Positions 34,909-42,553 of a stretch of 64,000 nucleotides of DNA are shown in pieces. A program made the translations under genes and the position numbers. Every line of letters begins with the position of its first letter. The stretch's first letter is position 1. Source of the DNA: Falsirhodobacter deserti (GTDB taxonomy: Bacteria; Pseudomonadota; Alphaproteobacteria; Rhodobacterales; Rhodobacteraceae); assembly GCF_004015795.1 (NCBI RefSeq), contig NZ_ML137218.1, positions 62,001 to 126,000 of the forward strand, in the 5' to 3' direction. The notes beneath the pieces were generated by a model, which saw only the letters and a list, made by a program, of their open reading frames with translations, was not told where the DNA came from and made no database searches.

Positions 34909-36668
34909 CAAACTGGAAGGCCAGGCTTGAGGGCGTGACGGCAACGCTCGGATTTCGTCTGGCTTTCCTTCTGGCGGTGGCGTTGCTTCCGTTGGGCGTG
35001 GTGTCCGCCCTTCAATCGGCGGCGATGGTCAAGGAAACGCGTGCCCGTTCTGAAGCCGCCCTTCTGGGCGACACGATGCGGGCCGCCCAGTCCGACCTTC
35101 TTCTGGTGCAGCAGGCGCGCGGATCGGTGAAGGCACTTGGCGAAGCCGTGCTGCCTCTGGTCGATGATCCGGTAAACTGCTCGGCCATGTTGCGCACGTT
35201 CGTGCGCAAGGAAAGCCTGTATTCACTGGCCGCCTTCACCAACATGAACGGCGTGATGGTCTGTGCCTCCTCTTCGGCCGGGGCCGATATCAGCGACACG
35301 CAGGGCTTCAACTCCATCATCGAGGACATGGAACCTGCCATTCTGCTGATCCCGAACGGCAGGATGTCGGGTCAGGCGGTCATCCTGGTGGTGGAACCGG
35401 TGCGGAACGACGCAGATGAAATCGTGGGCTTCATGTCGCTGTCCCTGCCGCACGAGGCCCTGACGGCGCGGCGGGCCGTGCTGGAGGCCGATCCCACAAC
35501 GCCGGAGCTTTTGACATTCAACGGTAATGGCGAGGTGCTGACATCAACGGTCTCCTTTGCCGATCTGGAGAATATCCTGCCGCGCAATCGCCCGCTGCAG
35601 GTTTTGGGCCGGGGCTCGTCCGATCTGTCCTTCACGGCGCGCACGGCACAAGGCGACGCACGGGCTTTTGCCGTCATCCCGATCGTGCCGGACCTGATCT
35701 ATGCCATGGGCAGCTGGCCGGCAGGGCCTGACGGGAACTGGTATCTGCGTGCGTTGCCCTCGATCACGCTGCCATTGGTGATGTGGATGGCTTGCCTTCT
35801 GGTGGCCTTTCTTGCGGTGGAGCGGTTGGTGACGCGGCATGTCCGCGTGCTGCGCGGCGCTATGTCGGGTTTTGGCGACGGCAAGCGCATCATCGGCCGG
35901 ATGGACATGGCGGCCGCACCGTCGGAGATTCGCGAACTTGCCGAAACCTTCGAACACATGACCGACACCATCCTGCATGACGAGGCGGAGATGGAGGACA
36001 TGATCCACCAGAAGGAGGTTCTTCTGCGCGAGGTGCATCACCGCGTGAAGAACAACCTCCAGCTTATCGCCTCCATCATGAACATGCAGATGCGCCAGGC
36101 CCGCTCGGCCGAGGCGAAGACGCTGATGAAAGGCCTGCAGGAACGGGTCATGAGCCTGGCGACCATCCACCGCGGGCTGTATCAGACCAGCGGCCTGACG
36201 GATATCCGTGCGGATGAACTGCTGGTGGAGCTTACGCGTCAGGTGGTGCAGATCGCCCCGGGCCCCGGCCGCCAGATCCGGCTGGAGCATCGTTTCCCCG
36301 ACATCCGCCTGACCCCCGATCAGGCCGTCCCCTTGTCGCTTCTGCTGACCGAAGCGCTGGCGAATGCACTGAAATATGCAGGCTCGCACGATGGGCGCCC
36401 GAAGCTTTGGGTGTCGATGTGGCGCGAGGGTGGAACGCAGGCGGTGCTGGAAGTGCGCAACACCCTTGGGCCGAAGCCTGCCTCGCCCGGTCCGGTTGAC
36501 GGCACGGGGCTGGGCGCTCAATTGCTGACTGCTTTTTCTCAGCAGATCGGCGGCCGTGTCGACATTTCCACCGAAGAGGATATTTATACCCTGCGCGTCA
36601 CATTCGAAGTGCGCCCCCTGAACGAGGGAGAGGCACGGATCTCGGGCGGAGACGTGCCGCAGGGGTAG
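34905..36668 (+). CDS. PhyK-like HWE/HisKA_2 sensor histidine kinase
   Basis: 587 aa. Two membrane helices (about residues 15-38 and 290-308) flank a periplasmic sensor region of about 250 residues. A HAMP-like segment is followed by the HisKA_2 dimerisation block LREVHHRVKNNLQLIASIMNMQ with the phospho-His, then an HATPase domain with N-box EALANALKYA. HisKA_2 kinases next to ecfG phosphorylate PhyR in other alphaproteobacteria. The start overlaps the ecfG stop (ATGA). The stop is TAG, and the following phospholipase D frame is in phase with it. Confidence 0.9.
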   Translation: MTNWKARLEGVTATLGFRLAFLLAVALLPLGVVSALQSAAMVKETRARSEAALLGDTMRAAQSDLLLVQQARGSVKALGEAVLPLVDDPVNCSAMLRTFVRKESLYSLAAFTNMNGVMVCASSSAGADISDTQGFNSIIEDMEPAILLIPNGRMSGQAVILVVEPVRNDADEIVGFMSLSLPHEALTARRAVLEADPTTPELLTFNGNGEVLTSTVSFADLENILPRNRPLQVLGRGSSDLSFTARTAQGDARAFAVIPIVPDLIYAMGSWPAGPDGNWYLRALPSITLPLVMWMACLLVAFLAVERLVTRHVRVLRGAMSGFGDGKRIIGRMDMAAAPSEIRELAETFEHMTDTILHDEAEMEDMIHQKEVLLREVHHRVKNNLQLIASIMNMQMRQARSAEAKTLMKGLQERVMSLATIHRGLYQTSGLTDIRADELLVELTRQVVQIAPGPGRQIRLEHRFPDIRLTPDQAVPLSLLLTEALANALKYAGSHDGRPKLWVSMWREGGTQAVLEVRNTLGPKPASPGPVDGTGLGAQLLTAFSQQIGGRVDISTEEDIYTLRVTFEVRPLNEGEARISGGDVPQG

Positions 36669-36713
36669 GAAGCTTTCTCGCGTCATTCAAGGCGTCGGGA
36701 ATTGGAATCGGTG

Positions 36714-38279
36714 ATGCGGGCAGGTGCGGTGCGCGAGATGAGGCGGACGTCCACGCAGGTGTTCATCACCGGCGCCGAAGCCTTCCCCGAACTGGAACGC
36801 GCCTTCCTTGAGGCGCAAAGCCAGATTCGCGCCAGCTTCCGCATCTTCGATCCGCGCACCCGCCTTCGGTCCAAGGAAGGGCAGGCTGTCGGTGCCACCT
36901 GGTTCGACCTGATCGTGCATGTGCTGCGCAAAGGTGTGGCCGTGCACCTTACGATTACCGATTTCGATCCCATTGCCCGCCCGTCGCTGCATCAGGGAAC
37001 GTGGCGCAGCCTGCGGATGTTGCGGGCGGCGCAGGAACTGGCGGGACCGGCGGCGAAGCTGGACGTTGTGGCGGCGATGCATCCTGCGCAAAGCGGGTGG
37101 CTGATCCGGCTCTTGTTCTGGCCTGCGGTGCAACACCGCCTTGGCCGGATCTGTCGCAGGCTGAACAGCCTTGCCCCTGCCGAACGCGAGGCCGCCTTGC
37201 GTGACCTGCCGGGTCTGCGCCAGCGGCTGCAACGCCGGGCTGATGGCACGTGCCGTCCGCGCCGGCTTCATGTTCCGCGTCTTTTTCCGGCCACTCACCA
37301 CCAGAAACTGGCCGTGTTCGACCGTCGCAAGCTGTATATCGGGGGGCTGGATCTGGATGAACGGCGCTATGACACCCCCACCCATGATCGCCCGGCGGAT
37401 GAAACATGGCACGATGTGCAGGTGATGATCGAAGGGCCAGTGGTGGCCGAAGCGCAGGCCCATCTGGAAAGCTTTCTTGATGTTGCCGAAGGCACGATGC
37501 AGCCGATGCCCCAGCGCCGCCTGCTGCGGACCTTGTCGCGCCGGCGGCGGGTGGAGTTCTGGCGTTATGGTCCCGAAACCGTCGCGCACGAGCTGAACCA
37601 GGCGCACGAGGCTTTGGCCGGTCGCGCGCGCCGGCTGATTTATCTAGAAACGCAGTTCTTCCGCAGCCTTCCGCTTGCGCGTCATCTGGCGGCGGCCGCA
37701 CGGAACAATCCGGACCTTACGCTGATCCTGATCCTGCCTGCCGCACCCGACGATGTCGCCTTCGACGACAGGCCCGGGATCGACGTGCGGTTCGGAGAAT
37801 ATCTTCAGGCGCGGGCGCTGCGTATCCTTCGTGCAGGTTTTGGCAACCGTATCTTCATCGGTGGTGCGGCGCAGCCTCGGCGGGCGCAGAAACGCCTGCG
37901 GCTGGATCGTGACCGGCTGCGGGGCGCGCCGCTGATCTATATCCACGCGAAAGTTTCCATCTTCGACGATACTGCGGCGATCGTATCCTCGGCCAACCTG
38001 AACGGGCGCAGCCTGTTCTGGGACAGCGAGGCTGGCGTTTATCTGAACGTCCCACGCGATGTGCAGGAGTTGCGCCGCCGCACGATGGCACACTGGCTTC
38101 CCGTGGATGCAGGATCGCATTTCTTCGATCCGCGCACCGCAGCCCGCGCCTGGTCCACACTGGCCCTGCAAAATCAGAACAGGGCACCGGAAGACCGCCG
38201 GGGGTTCATCCTTCCTTATGATCTGCGCGCGGCCGAGGAGTTCGGCATCAACGTCCCCGTCCCGGACGAGATGGTTTGA
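36714..38279 (+). CDS. Phospholipase D family protein
   Basis: 521 aa with two HKD sites: HHQKLAVFDRRKLYIGG (about residue 200) and IHAKVSIFDD (about residue 410) followed by SSANLNGRS. It has no membrane helix or signal peptide, unlike ClsC. The domain order is a PLD-like transphosphatidylase pair; substrates could be phospholipids. ATG 36714 is chosen, with a ribosome site not obvious and ATG 36738 possible. It follows phyK in the same strand and frame after a TAG, so it may be part of the stress operon. It converges on the AI-2E gene with no space. Confidence 0.82.
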   Translation: MRAGAVREMRRTSTQVFITGAEAFPELERAFLEAQSQIRASFRIFDPRTRLRSKEGQAVGATWFDLIVHVLRKGVAVHLTITDFDPIARPSLHQGTWRSLRMLRAAQELAGPAAKLDVVAAMHPAQSGWLIRLLFWPAVQHRLGRICRRLNSLAPAEREAALRDLPGLRQRLQRRADGTCRPRRLHVPRLFPATHHQKLAVFDRRKLYIGGLDLDERRYDTPTHDRPADETWHDVQVMIEGPVVAEAQAHLESFLDVAEGTMQPMPQRRLLRTLSRRRRVEFWRYGPETVAHELNQAHEALAGRARRLIYLETQFFRSLPLARHLAAAARNNPDLTLILILPAAPDDVAFDDRPGIDVRFGEYLQARALRILRAGFGNRIFIGGAAQPRRAQKRLRLDRDRLRGAPLIYIHAKVSIFDDTAAIVSSANLNGRSLFWDSEAGVYLNVPRDVQELRRRTMAHWLPVDAGSHFFDPRTAARAWSTLALQNQNRAPEDRRGFILPYDLRAAEEFGINVPVPDEMV

Positions 38280-39350
38280 TCAGCTTCGCGGCGCCTGTGC
38301 GACGGGGCGCCCGTCATTCAGTTTCAGGACCCACAGCAGCAGAGGGATTGCTACGATCCCGCCCACCGGCCCCCACAGCCACATCCCGAACACCAGCGCC
38401 AGAAAGACCAGAAGTGGGTTCACCGCTGTATGCCGCCCGATCAGCGAAGGTGTGACGAACTGCCCCTCCATTGTGTTCACCAGTAGATAGGCGGCCAGCG
38501 GCAGGAAGGCATGCCAGTCCGAGAACACTGCAAATCCCCCAAAGATCAGTGACACGGCAAGGATCGCTGGCCCGATATAAAGAAGATAGTTCAGCAGGAA
38601 TGCAGCGAAGCCCCAAAGGATCGCCCCTGGCATCCCGATGACGTGCAACAGCAACGCCACAAGGGCGCCTTCGCAGAAGTTGATGACGGTAATGGTCAGG
38701 AAGTACCGCGCGACCAGTTTCTCGGCCCGCTGAAGGCGCATCGCAAGTTCGGCCCGTTCTTCCGGAATGGCAAGGCGACGGGCCGCCCAGTTATAGATGT
38801 CCACGCGCGTCAGCAGGAAGAAGAACAGCCCGCCGATGAAGATCAGCACCTGTCCCGCAACTGACGGGGCGTAAAGCAGCGCATCTGCCATCGTGGGCAC
38901 CATGCTTTCCAGCCCCTCCTCTTCCTCGCCGCCGCCGCCGTCTCCGCCGCTATCGGAGGAAAAGGCATCGGCGGGTGGGGACAGCGCATCGCTCAGCCCC
39001 TCGGACATCTGGCTGAAGCCGGCAACCATCCGCTGGAACATCTGTACCGCGTTCTGCACGTCAATCCAGATGCGCGGTGCTGCATCCAGCAGCTGCGCAA
39101 TAAGTGGCTGGGCAGAAGCGGCGATCATCCCGATCACCAGAAGTGTGACGAACAGCGACAGAAGCGCCCCCACCACATGCGGCAAGCCAAGGCGGTCTGT
39201 TCGATCCGAAAGGGGGGAAAGAATCACCCCCACGACAAAGGCAACCGCAAGCGGTGCCGTGACCCCCTGCGTGATCCGAAGCGCTGCGAACAGCGCGAAG
39301 ACACCCAGAAAAATCCCCGCGTAACGTGTCAGTCGTTCCATGCGGTCCAT
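38280..39350 (-). CDS. AI-2E family transporter (PerM/YdiK-like permease)
   Basis: 356 aa membrane protein with about eight helices and the long central hydrophilic loop typical of the family. The loop contains an acidic, Gly/Glu-rich stretch (about residues 135-155, GGDGGGGEEEEGL), followed by FFFLLTRVDIYNWAARR. C-terminal VAIPLLLWVLKL is normal. Members are often Na+/H+ antiporters or of unknown function, and an autoinducer role should not be assumed. ATG 39350 follows AGGAGG; a start at 39371 would overlap the EcfG -10 element just upstream. Confidence 0.87.
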   Translation of the reverse strand: MDRMERLTRYAGIFLGVFALFAALRITQGVTAPLAVAFVVGVILSPLSDRTDRLGLPHVVGALLSLFVTLLVIGMIAASAQPLIAQLLDAAPRIWIDVQNAVQMFQRMVAGFSQMSEGLSDALSPPADAFSSDSGGDGGGGEEEEGLESMVPTMADALLYAPSVAGQVLIFIGGLFFFLLTRVDIYNWAARRLAIPEERAELAMRLQRAEKLVARYFLTITVINFCEGALVALLLHVIGMPGAILWGFAAFLLNYLLYIGPAILAVSLIFGGFAVFSDWHAFLPLAAYLLVNTMEGQFVTPSLIGRHTAVNPLLVFLALVFGMWLWGPVGGIVAIPLLLWVLKLNDGRPVAQAPRS

Positions 39351-39373
39351 GATGGGCCTCCTGCCCGACATGC

Positions 39374-39398
39374 AACGCCGGCCCGGCGCGGGGGTTCC
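39374..39398 (-). promoter_or_regulatory. EcfG promoter of the AI-2E family permease
   Basis: GGAAC (39398-39394), 16-base spacer, CGTT (39377-39374) on the minus strand, an exact consensus match. The -10 element ends 24 bases before the ATG at 39350, leaving room for the AGGAGG at 39362-39357. Confidence 0.8.
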
Positions 39399-39422
39399 AC
39401 CGGCCGGCCGGGGGACGCGACG

Positions 39423-39451
39423 AAAAAGGCCCGCCGGGATGGCGGGCCTTT
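39423..39451 (-). terminator. Terminator of the ElaB/YqjD-like operon
   Basis: AAAGGCCCGCC and GGCGGGCCTTT pair around a 5-base loop. On the minus strand the hairpin ends in TTTTT, seven bases after the stop of the 268-residue gene. Confidence 0.88.
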
Positions 39452-39457
39452 ACCGGT

Positions 39458-40264
39458 TCAGTGGCGTTTCTTTCGGCGGCGCGGGTGATCGTCAGCCTCA
39501 CCGTCCGTATCCTCGACGCTTCCGCGGCGTCCGCGCACGGCCCGGCTGATGGCAGCGCCAAGCGCCAGCGCGACGGCGGCTGACACCATGGGATGATCCT
39601 CGACCATCCGCTTCGCCTCGCGGCCGCTTTTGCCAAGGGCATCCTGCGCCTTCAGTCGTGCAGCATAAGCTTCTTCGCGCGCGTCAATGATACGGGCGCG
39701 GGCGCTTTTGGAAAATTCATCCAGCCCTTCGGTAAGACGCTCGCGCATGTCCTCGGCCAGATCGGCAAGAATGGCCGCGCGTTCAGCCACGAAATCCCGA
39801 GCTTCTTCCACCTTTTCCGACAACCCGGCGGCGAACTCCTCGCGATAAGCGGCTGCGTCCTCCTCAAGTTCGTGCAGGCGAATAGAGGCGCGGGCGCGCA
39901 GGCGGTCCAGCTCGTCAGCCCATGCACCGTGCTGCACGGCCTCGATCTCGTCCTCAAGCTCGTCGCGGGTCCGGCGGGCCTTGCCGCGCAGTTCGCCGGC
40001 GTCTTCCTGTGCGTCCTTCTTGCGGTTGCCCAGAACCAGCCATGCAAGGCCAAGGCCCACCACGCCGACGGCCATCGGGTTGCGGCGGATCACCGCCTCG
40101 GCCGTTTCACGCGCTCCGCCATTGGTGCGCAGCGTGTGCATCGCCTCCCGCATCAGCATGTCGGCGGTAGGGTTATTCAGAAGCGTTTCGAAGATCGAGC
40201 CGAACTGGCCGCGACCAGCGTGCAGATCATCTTCGAAGTCGCGGGGATCTCGTTTGCGGCTCAT
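39458..40264 (-). CDS. Membrane-anchored coiled-coil protein (DUF883/DUF3618-like)
   Basis: 268 aa with no signal peptide. One hydrophobic segment near residues 60-80 (MAVGVVGLGLAWLVLG) is followed by long charged helices (about residues 90-220) likely to form coiled coils, then a second hydrophobic segment (about 230-250) and a basic tail RRRKKRH. Similar proteins of the ElaB/YqjD/DUF3618 kind are stress-induced membrane proteins; the function here is unknown. ATG 40264 has GGAG upstream. It follows the smaller DUF883-like gene by 41 bases in one operon with an EcfG promoter. Confidence 0.65.
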   Translation of the reverse strand: MSRKRDPRDFEDDLHAGRGQFGSIFETLLNNPTADMLMREAMHTLRTNGGARETAEAVIRRNPMAVGVVGLGLAWLVLGNRKKDAQEDAGELRGKARRTRDELEDEIEAVQHGAWADELDRLRARASIRLHELEEDAAAYREEFAAGLSEKVEEARDFVAERAAILADLAEDMRERLTEGLDEFSKSARARIIDAREEAYAARLKAQDALGKSGREAKRMVEDHPMVSAAVALALGAAISRAVRGRRGSVEDTDGEADDHPRRRKKRH

Positions 40265-40305
40265 GTCTCGTCTCTCCTCATTATCGGTTTCGCGGTTCCG
40301 CATCA

Positions 40306-40608
40306 TCAGCCGTTCCGGCGGCGGAACAGGCTGGACAGGACCGCGCCTGCCACCAATCCGCCTGCGGCAATCAGAAGCGGATTGCGCCGGACAAAGCTGT
40401 CGGCTGCTGCGGCGGCTTCGCGGGGGACACCTCCGGCTTTCATCGCGCGGGCGCGCAGCCGGTCAGCCGCGGCCTGCACATCTGCCGCGGCATGATCCGC
40501 CATGGCAGATGCCTTGCGCTTGCGGCGGTGCGCCGCCTTGGCGGCACGGTGGAAGGCATCCTTGATATCCTTTTCGGCGCGATCGCGGGAATGCTTCGAT
40601 CTTTTCAT
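40306..40608 (-). CDS. ElaB/YqjD/DUF883-like membrane protein
   Basis: 100 aa. A basic, Ala-rich helical region (about residues 1-70, with KRSKHSRDRAEKDIKDAFHRA) leads to SFVRRNPLLIAAGGLVAGAVLSSLFRRR, the C-terminal membrane anchor pattern of ElaB/YqjD proteins, which tether to the inner membrane and bind ribosomes in stationary phase in E. coli. ATG 40608 is preceded by AGGA. It is first in an operon with the coiled-coil membrane protein downstream. An EcfG promoter lies 64 bases upstream. Confidence 0.68.
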   Translation of the reverse strand: MKRSKHSRDRAEKDIKDAFHRAAKAAHRRKRKASAMADHAAADVQAAADRLRARAMKAGGVPREAAAAADSFVRRNPLLIAAGGLVAGAVLSSLFRRRNG

Positions 40609-40671
40609 CACGCCCCGTCCTTTCTGTCGGTCAGGCCCGCGCTGATCTGCAACGGCCTGTTGCAACTGGAA

Positions 40672-40697
40672 AACGATGAGGAAGCTTCGATGGTTCC
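40672..40697 (-). promoter_or_regulatory. EcfG promoter of the DUF883-like operon
   Basis: GGAAC (40697-40693), 17-base spacer, CGTT (40675-40672) on the minus strand, an exact consensus match. It lies 64 bases before the ATG at 40608. Confidence 0.72.
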
Positions 40698-40716
40698 GCC
40701 TTGCCGCCCGGCTGCG

Positions 40717-40741
40717 GGAACATTTCCGCGAGGGGACGGTT
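40717..40741 (+). promoter_or_regulatory. EcfG-like promoter of the DUF1328 gene (one mismatch)
   Basis: GGAAC (40717-40721), 16-base spacer, GGTT (40738-40741) on the plus strand. The leader to ATG 40772 would be about 24 bases. It differs from CGTT by one base, so it is weaker evidence than the neighbouring sites. Confidence 0.42.
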
Positions 40742-40771
40742 CAGCCCCGAGCCGCCCCCAAGGAGGATGAC

Positions 40772-40945
40772 ATGCTGGGCTGGACGCTAACCTTCGCCAT
40801 AAGCGCTTTGCTTGCGGCCGCATTCGGGTTCAGCGGCATAGACGGTCCCGTGGCGACGATCGGCAGGATCCTGTTCGCGATCTTCACGATCCTGTTCGCA
40901 GCGACGGCCCTGACACGTGCCATACGGGGCAAACCCCCGATCTGA
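40772..40945 (+). CDS. DUF1328 (YtjA-like) small membrane protein
   Basis: 57 aa, almost entirely two membrane helices, beginning MLGWTLTFAISALLAAAFGFSGI, the DUF1328 signature. AGGAGG lies five bases before ATG 40772; the longer in-frame start at 40676 has no ribosome site. Small stress-linked proteins of this family lie in GSR regulons of other alphaproteobacteria; this gene has a near-consensus EcfG site and is divergent from the DUF883-like operon. Confidence 0.82.
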   Translation: MLGWTLTFAISALLAAAFGFSGIDGPVATIGRILFAIFTILFAATALTRAIRGKPPI

Positions 40946-40948
40946 ACC

Positions 40949-40980
40949 GAAAAGGCCGTGCCTGCCAGCGCGGCCTTTTC
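40949..40980. terminator. Bidirectional terminator between DUF1328 and DUF2218 genes
   Basis: GAAAAGGCCG (40949-40958) pairs with CGGCCTTTTC (40971-40980) across a 12-base loop. A and T runs flank both sides, so it serves both convergent genes. Confidence 0.78.
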
Positions 40981-40986
40981 ATCTTT

Positions 40987-41268
40987 TCAGTTCCGCACCC
41001 AGTTGATGGCAAGCGGTTCGCGGAAGGCGAAGCGTTCCAGGTGCCGCCCCATCACGCCTTCCAGCCGCTCCAGCTGCTCGGGCGTTTCGGCATCTGCATG
41101 CATCGTCAGCACCGTGTCAGTGGCGGACAGGGTGGCCATACCCATCTCGAACGTGATTCTGCCGGTGTCGGGCGTGAACTCGACCGGGATCTTGTGGCTG
41201 AAATGCTTGCAAAGCTGCTGAAGATAGCCGGACGCCTTGGGCGTCGGAATGGTGGCGGTGCTTTTCAT
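40987..41268 (-). CDS. DUF2218 domain protein
   Basis: 93 aa, a single DUF2218 domain (MKSTATIPTPKASGYLQQLCKHF ... LERLEGVMGRHLERFAFRE). The same domain forms the N-terminus of the siderophore-interacting protein at 4857. Here it is a stand-alone protein, eight bases after tonB, the last gene of the exbB-exbD-tonB operon. Its exact role is unknown, but both copies lie with iron transport genes. ATG 41268 is chosen because it is the first residue of the domain. Confidence 0.85.
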   Translation of the reverse strand: MKSTATIPTPKASGYLQQLCKHFSHKIPVEFTPDTGRITFEMGMATLSATDTVLTMHADAETPEQLERLEGVMGRHLERFAFREPLAINWVRN

Positions 41269-41275
41269 GGTCTGC

Positions 41276-42115
41276 CTATCGAACAACAAGTGGGATGGTG
41301 AAGATGTAGCTTGGGTCGTTCAGCCCGGCCGGTGCGGCGGGAAAGCTGCCGGATGCAGCCTGCACCGCCTGCAGCGTACGCTTGTCCAGCGCAGCGTTTC
41401 CGGAGGAGGATGCAAGGGACAGCCCGACCAAGCGGCCAGCGGGCGTGACGGAAAGCTGCACCGTAACGGTGCCACGATCGCGCCCGCCGCGAATCCGCCG
41501 TTCCACCCGCTGGTGGATCTGAAGGCCCCAGCGCGTCCGCAGTTCCTGCACCTGACCGGCCGACATCGCGCGCTGTGCCTGCCCCTGATCGGAGGGCGCG
41601 GCCTGACGGGCCTGCGAGGGCGGCGGCGCAGCGGCTTCGCGGCGCGGTTCCTGCTTTCGGGGTGTTTCCTGCACCACGCGCTCGGGCCGTTGTGGCGGGC
41701 GGGCGGCCGGTTTGGGGGGCGGAGGCGGCGCATCGGGCAGCGCCAGTTCGTCGGGCTGCGGTTCGGGCAGATCTTCCGGCACTTCGGCGTCCGGCGGCGG
41801 CGCATCCTCGGCCACCGGTTCGGGCGGGGGTGCCGTTTCCTCGATCAGGTCCGGCTGCTCGGGCGCTTCGGTTTCCGGCACGTCGGGTGCCGGCGCCGAT
41901 ATGGCCTGTGCCGGAGGGGAGGCCGCCGGAGGCTCAAGGTTGATCTCGATCACCTGACCGGCTTCGTGCCCGTCGCGCTGGGCCTGCATCGCGATGGCGG
42001 TTGTTGCGGCAAGAACGCCCGCCACCGCAGCGGCGGCACCCAGCCAGCCCAATTGCTCGCGCCGCCGGTCGGCGCGCGTCAGTTGTGCCTGCCAGTCGGC
42101 GCCGCGGGTCTTCAT
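41276..42115 (-). CDS. tonB: TonB energy transducer
   Basis: 279 aa. One N-terminal membrane helix (about residues 24-44) is followed by a long Pro/Glu/Ala-rich spacer (about 55-165) able to cross the periplasm, and the C-terminal TonB domain (about 190-279, with GTVTVQLSVTPAGRLVGLSLASSSGNAALD). It passes proton-motive energy from ExbB/ExbD to TonB-dependent receptors such as the one at 2.6 kb. The start overlaps the exbD stop (ATGA). Confidence 0.92.
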   Translation of the reverse strand: MKTRGADWQAQLTRADRRREQLGWLGAAAAVAGVLAATTAIAMQAQRDGHEAGQVIEINLEPPAASPPAQAISAPAPDVPETEAPEQPDLIEETAPPPEPVAEDAPPPDAEVPEDLPEPQPDELALPDAPPPPPKPAARPPQRPERVVQETPRKQEPRREAAAPPPSQARQAAPSDQGQAQRAMSAGQVQELRTRWGLQIHQRVERRIRGGRDRGTVTVQLSVTPAGRLVGLSLASSSGNAALDKRTLQAVQAASGSFPAAPAGLNDPSYIFTIPLVVR

Positions 42116-42549
42116 GGCGCGGCCTGCGGTGTCGGCGCGGCTTCCAGTCCGACCAGCGCGACCTTCAGGTAGCCGGCATCGCGCAGGCGGTTCATCACCG
42201 TCATCAGTTCGCCATAAGGAACGGCCTCATCGGCGCGCAGGAAGATGCGCTGTTCCTTGTCGCCGCCCGTTTGCGCATCAAGCGTGGCAGCCAGCGCATC
42301 ATCCGCCACAGGATCATTGCCCAGCGTCACCGTCAGATCCTGCTGCACGGTCAGATAAACGGGATCCTGCGGGCGCTGCTGCGGGGCGGCGTTGGACCCG
42401 GGCAGATCCACGGGCACATCCACCGTGGACATCGGCGCGGCCACCATGAAGATGATCAGCAGCACCAGCATCACGTCGATGAAGGGCGTGACGTTGATCT
42501 CATGCGCTTCGTTCAGATCGTCGTTGCTTTCGCGGATACCTCCGGCCAT
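42112..42549 (-). CDS. exbD: ExbD biopolymer transport protein
   Basis: 145 aa. EINVTPFIDVMLVLLIIFMVAAP is the conserved single membrane helix with its essential Asp; a periplasmic domain follows. It is the stator partner of ExbB for TonB. ATG 42549 starts four bases after the exbB stop; longer in-frame starts lie inside exbB. It overlaps tonB by 4 bases. Confidence 0.95.
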   Translation of the reverse strand: MAGGIRESNDDLNEAHEINVTPFIDVMLVLLIIFMVAAPMSTVDVPVDLPGSNAAPQQRPQDPVYLTVQQDLTVTLGNDPVADDALAATLDAQTGGDKEQRIFLRADEAVPYGELMTVMNRLRDAGYLKVALVGLEAAPTPQAAP

Positions 42550-42553
42550 GTGC

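Noticed and set aside
40676-40771. Longer N-terminus for the DUF1328 protein
   Set aside because: The AGGAGG site and family start both support ATG 40772; the extension also lies over EcfG-like promoter sequence.
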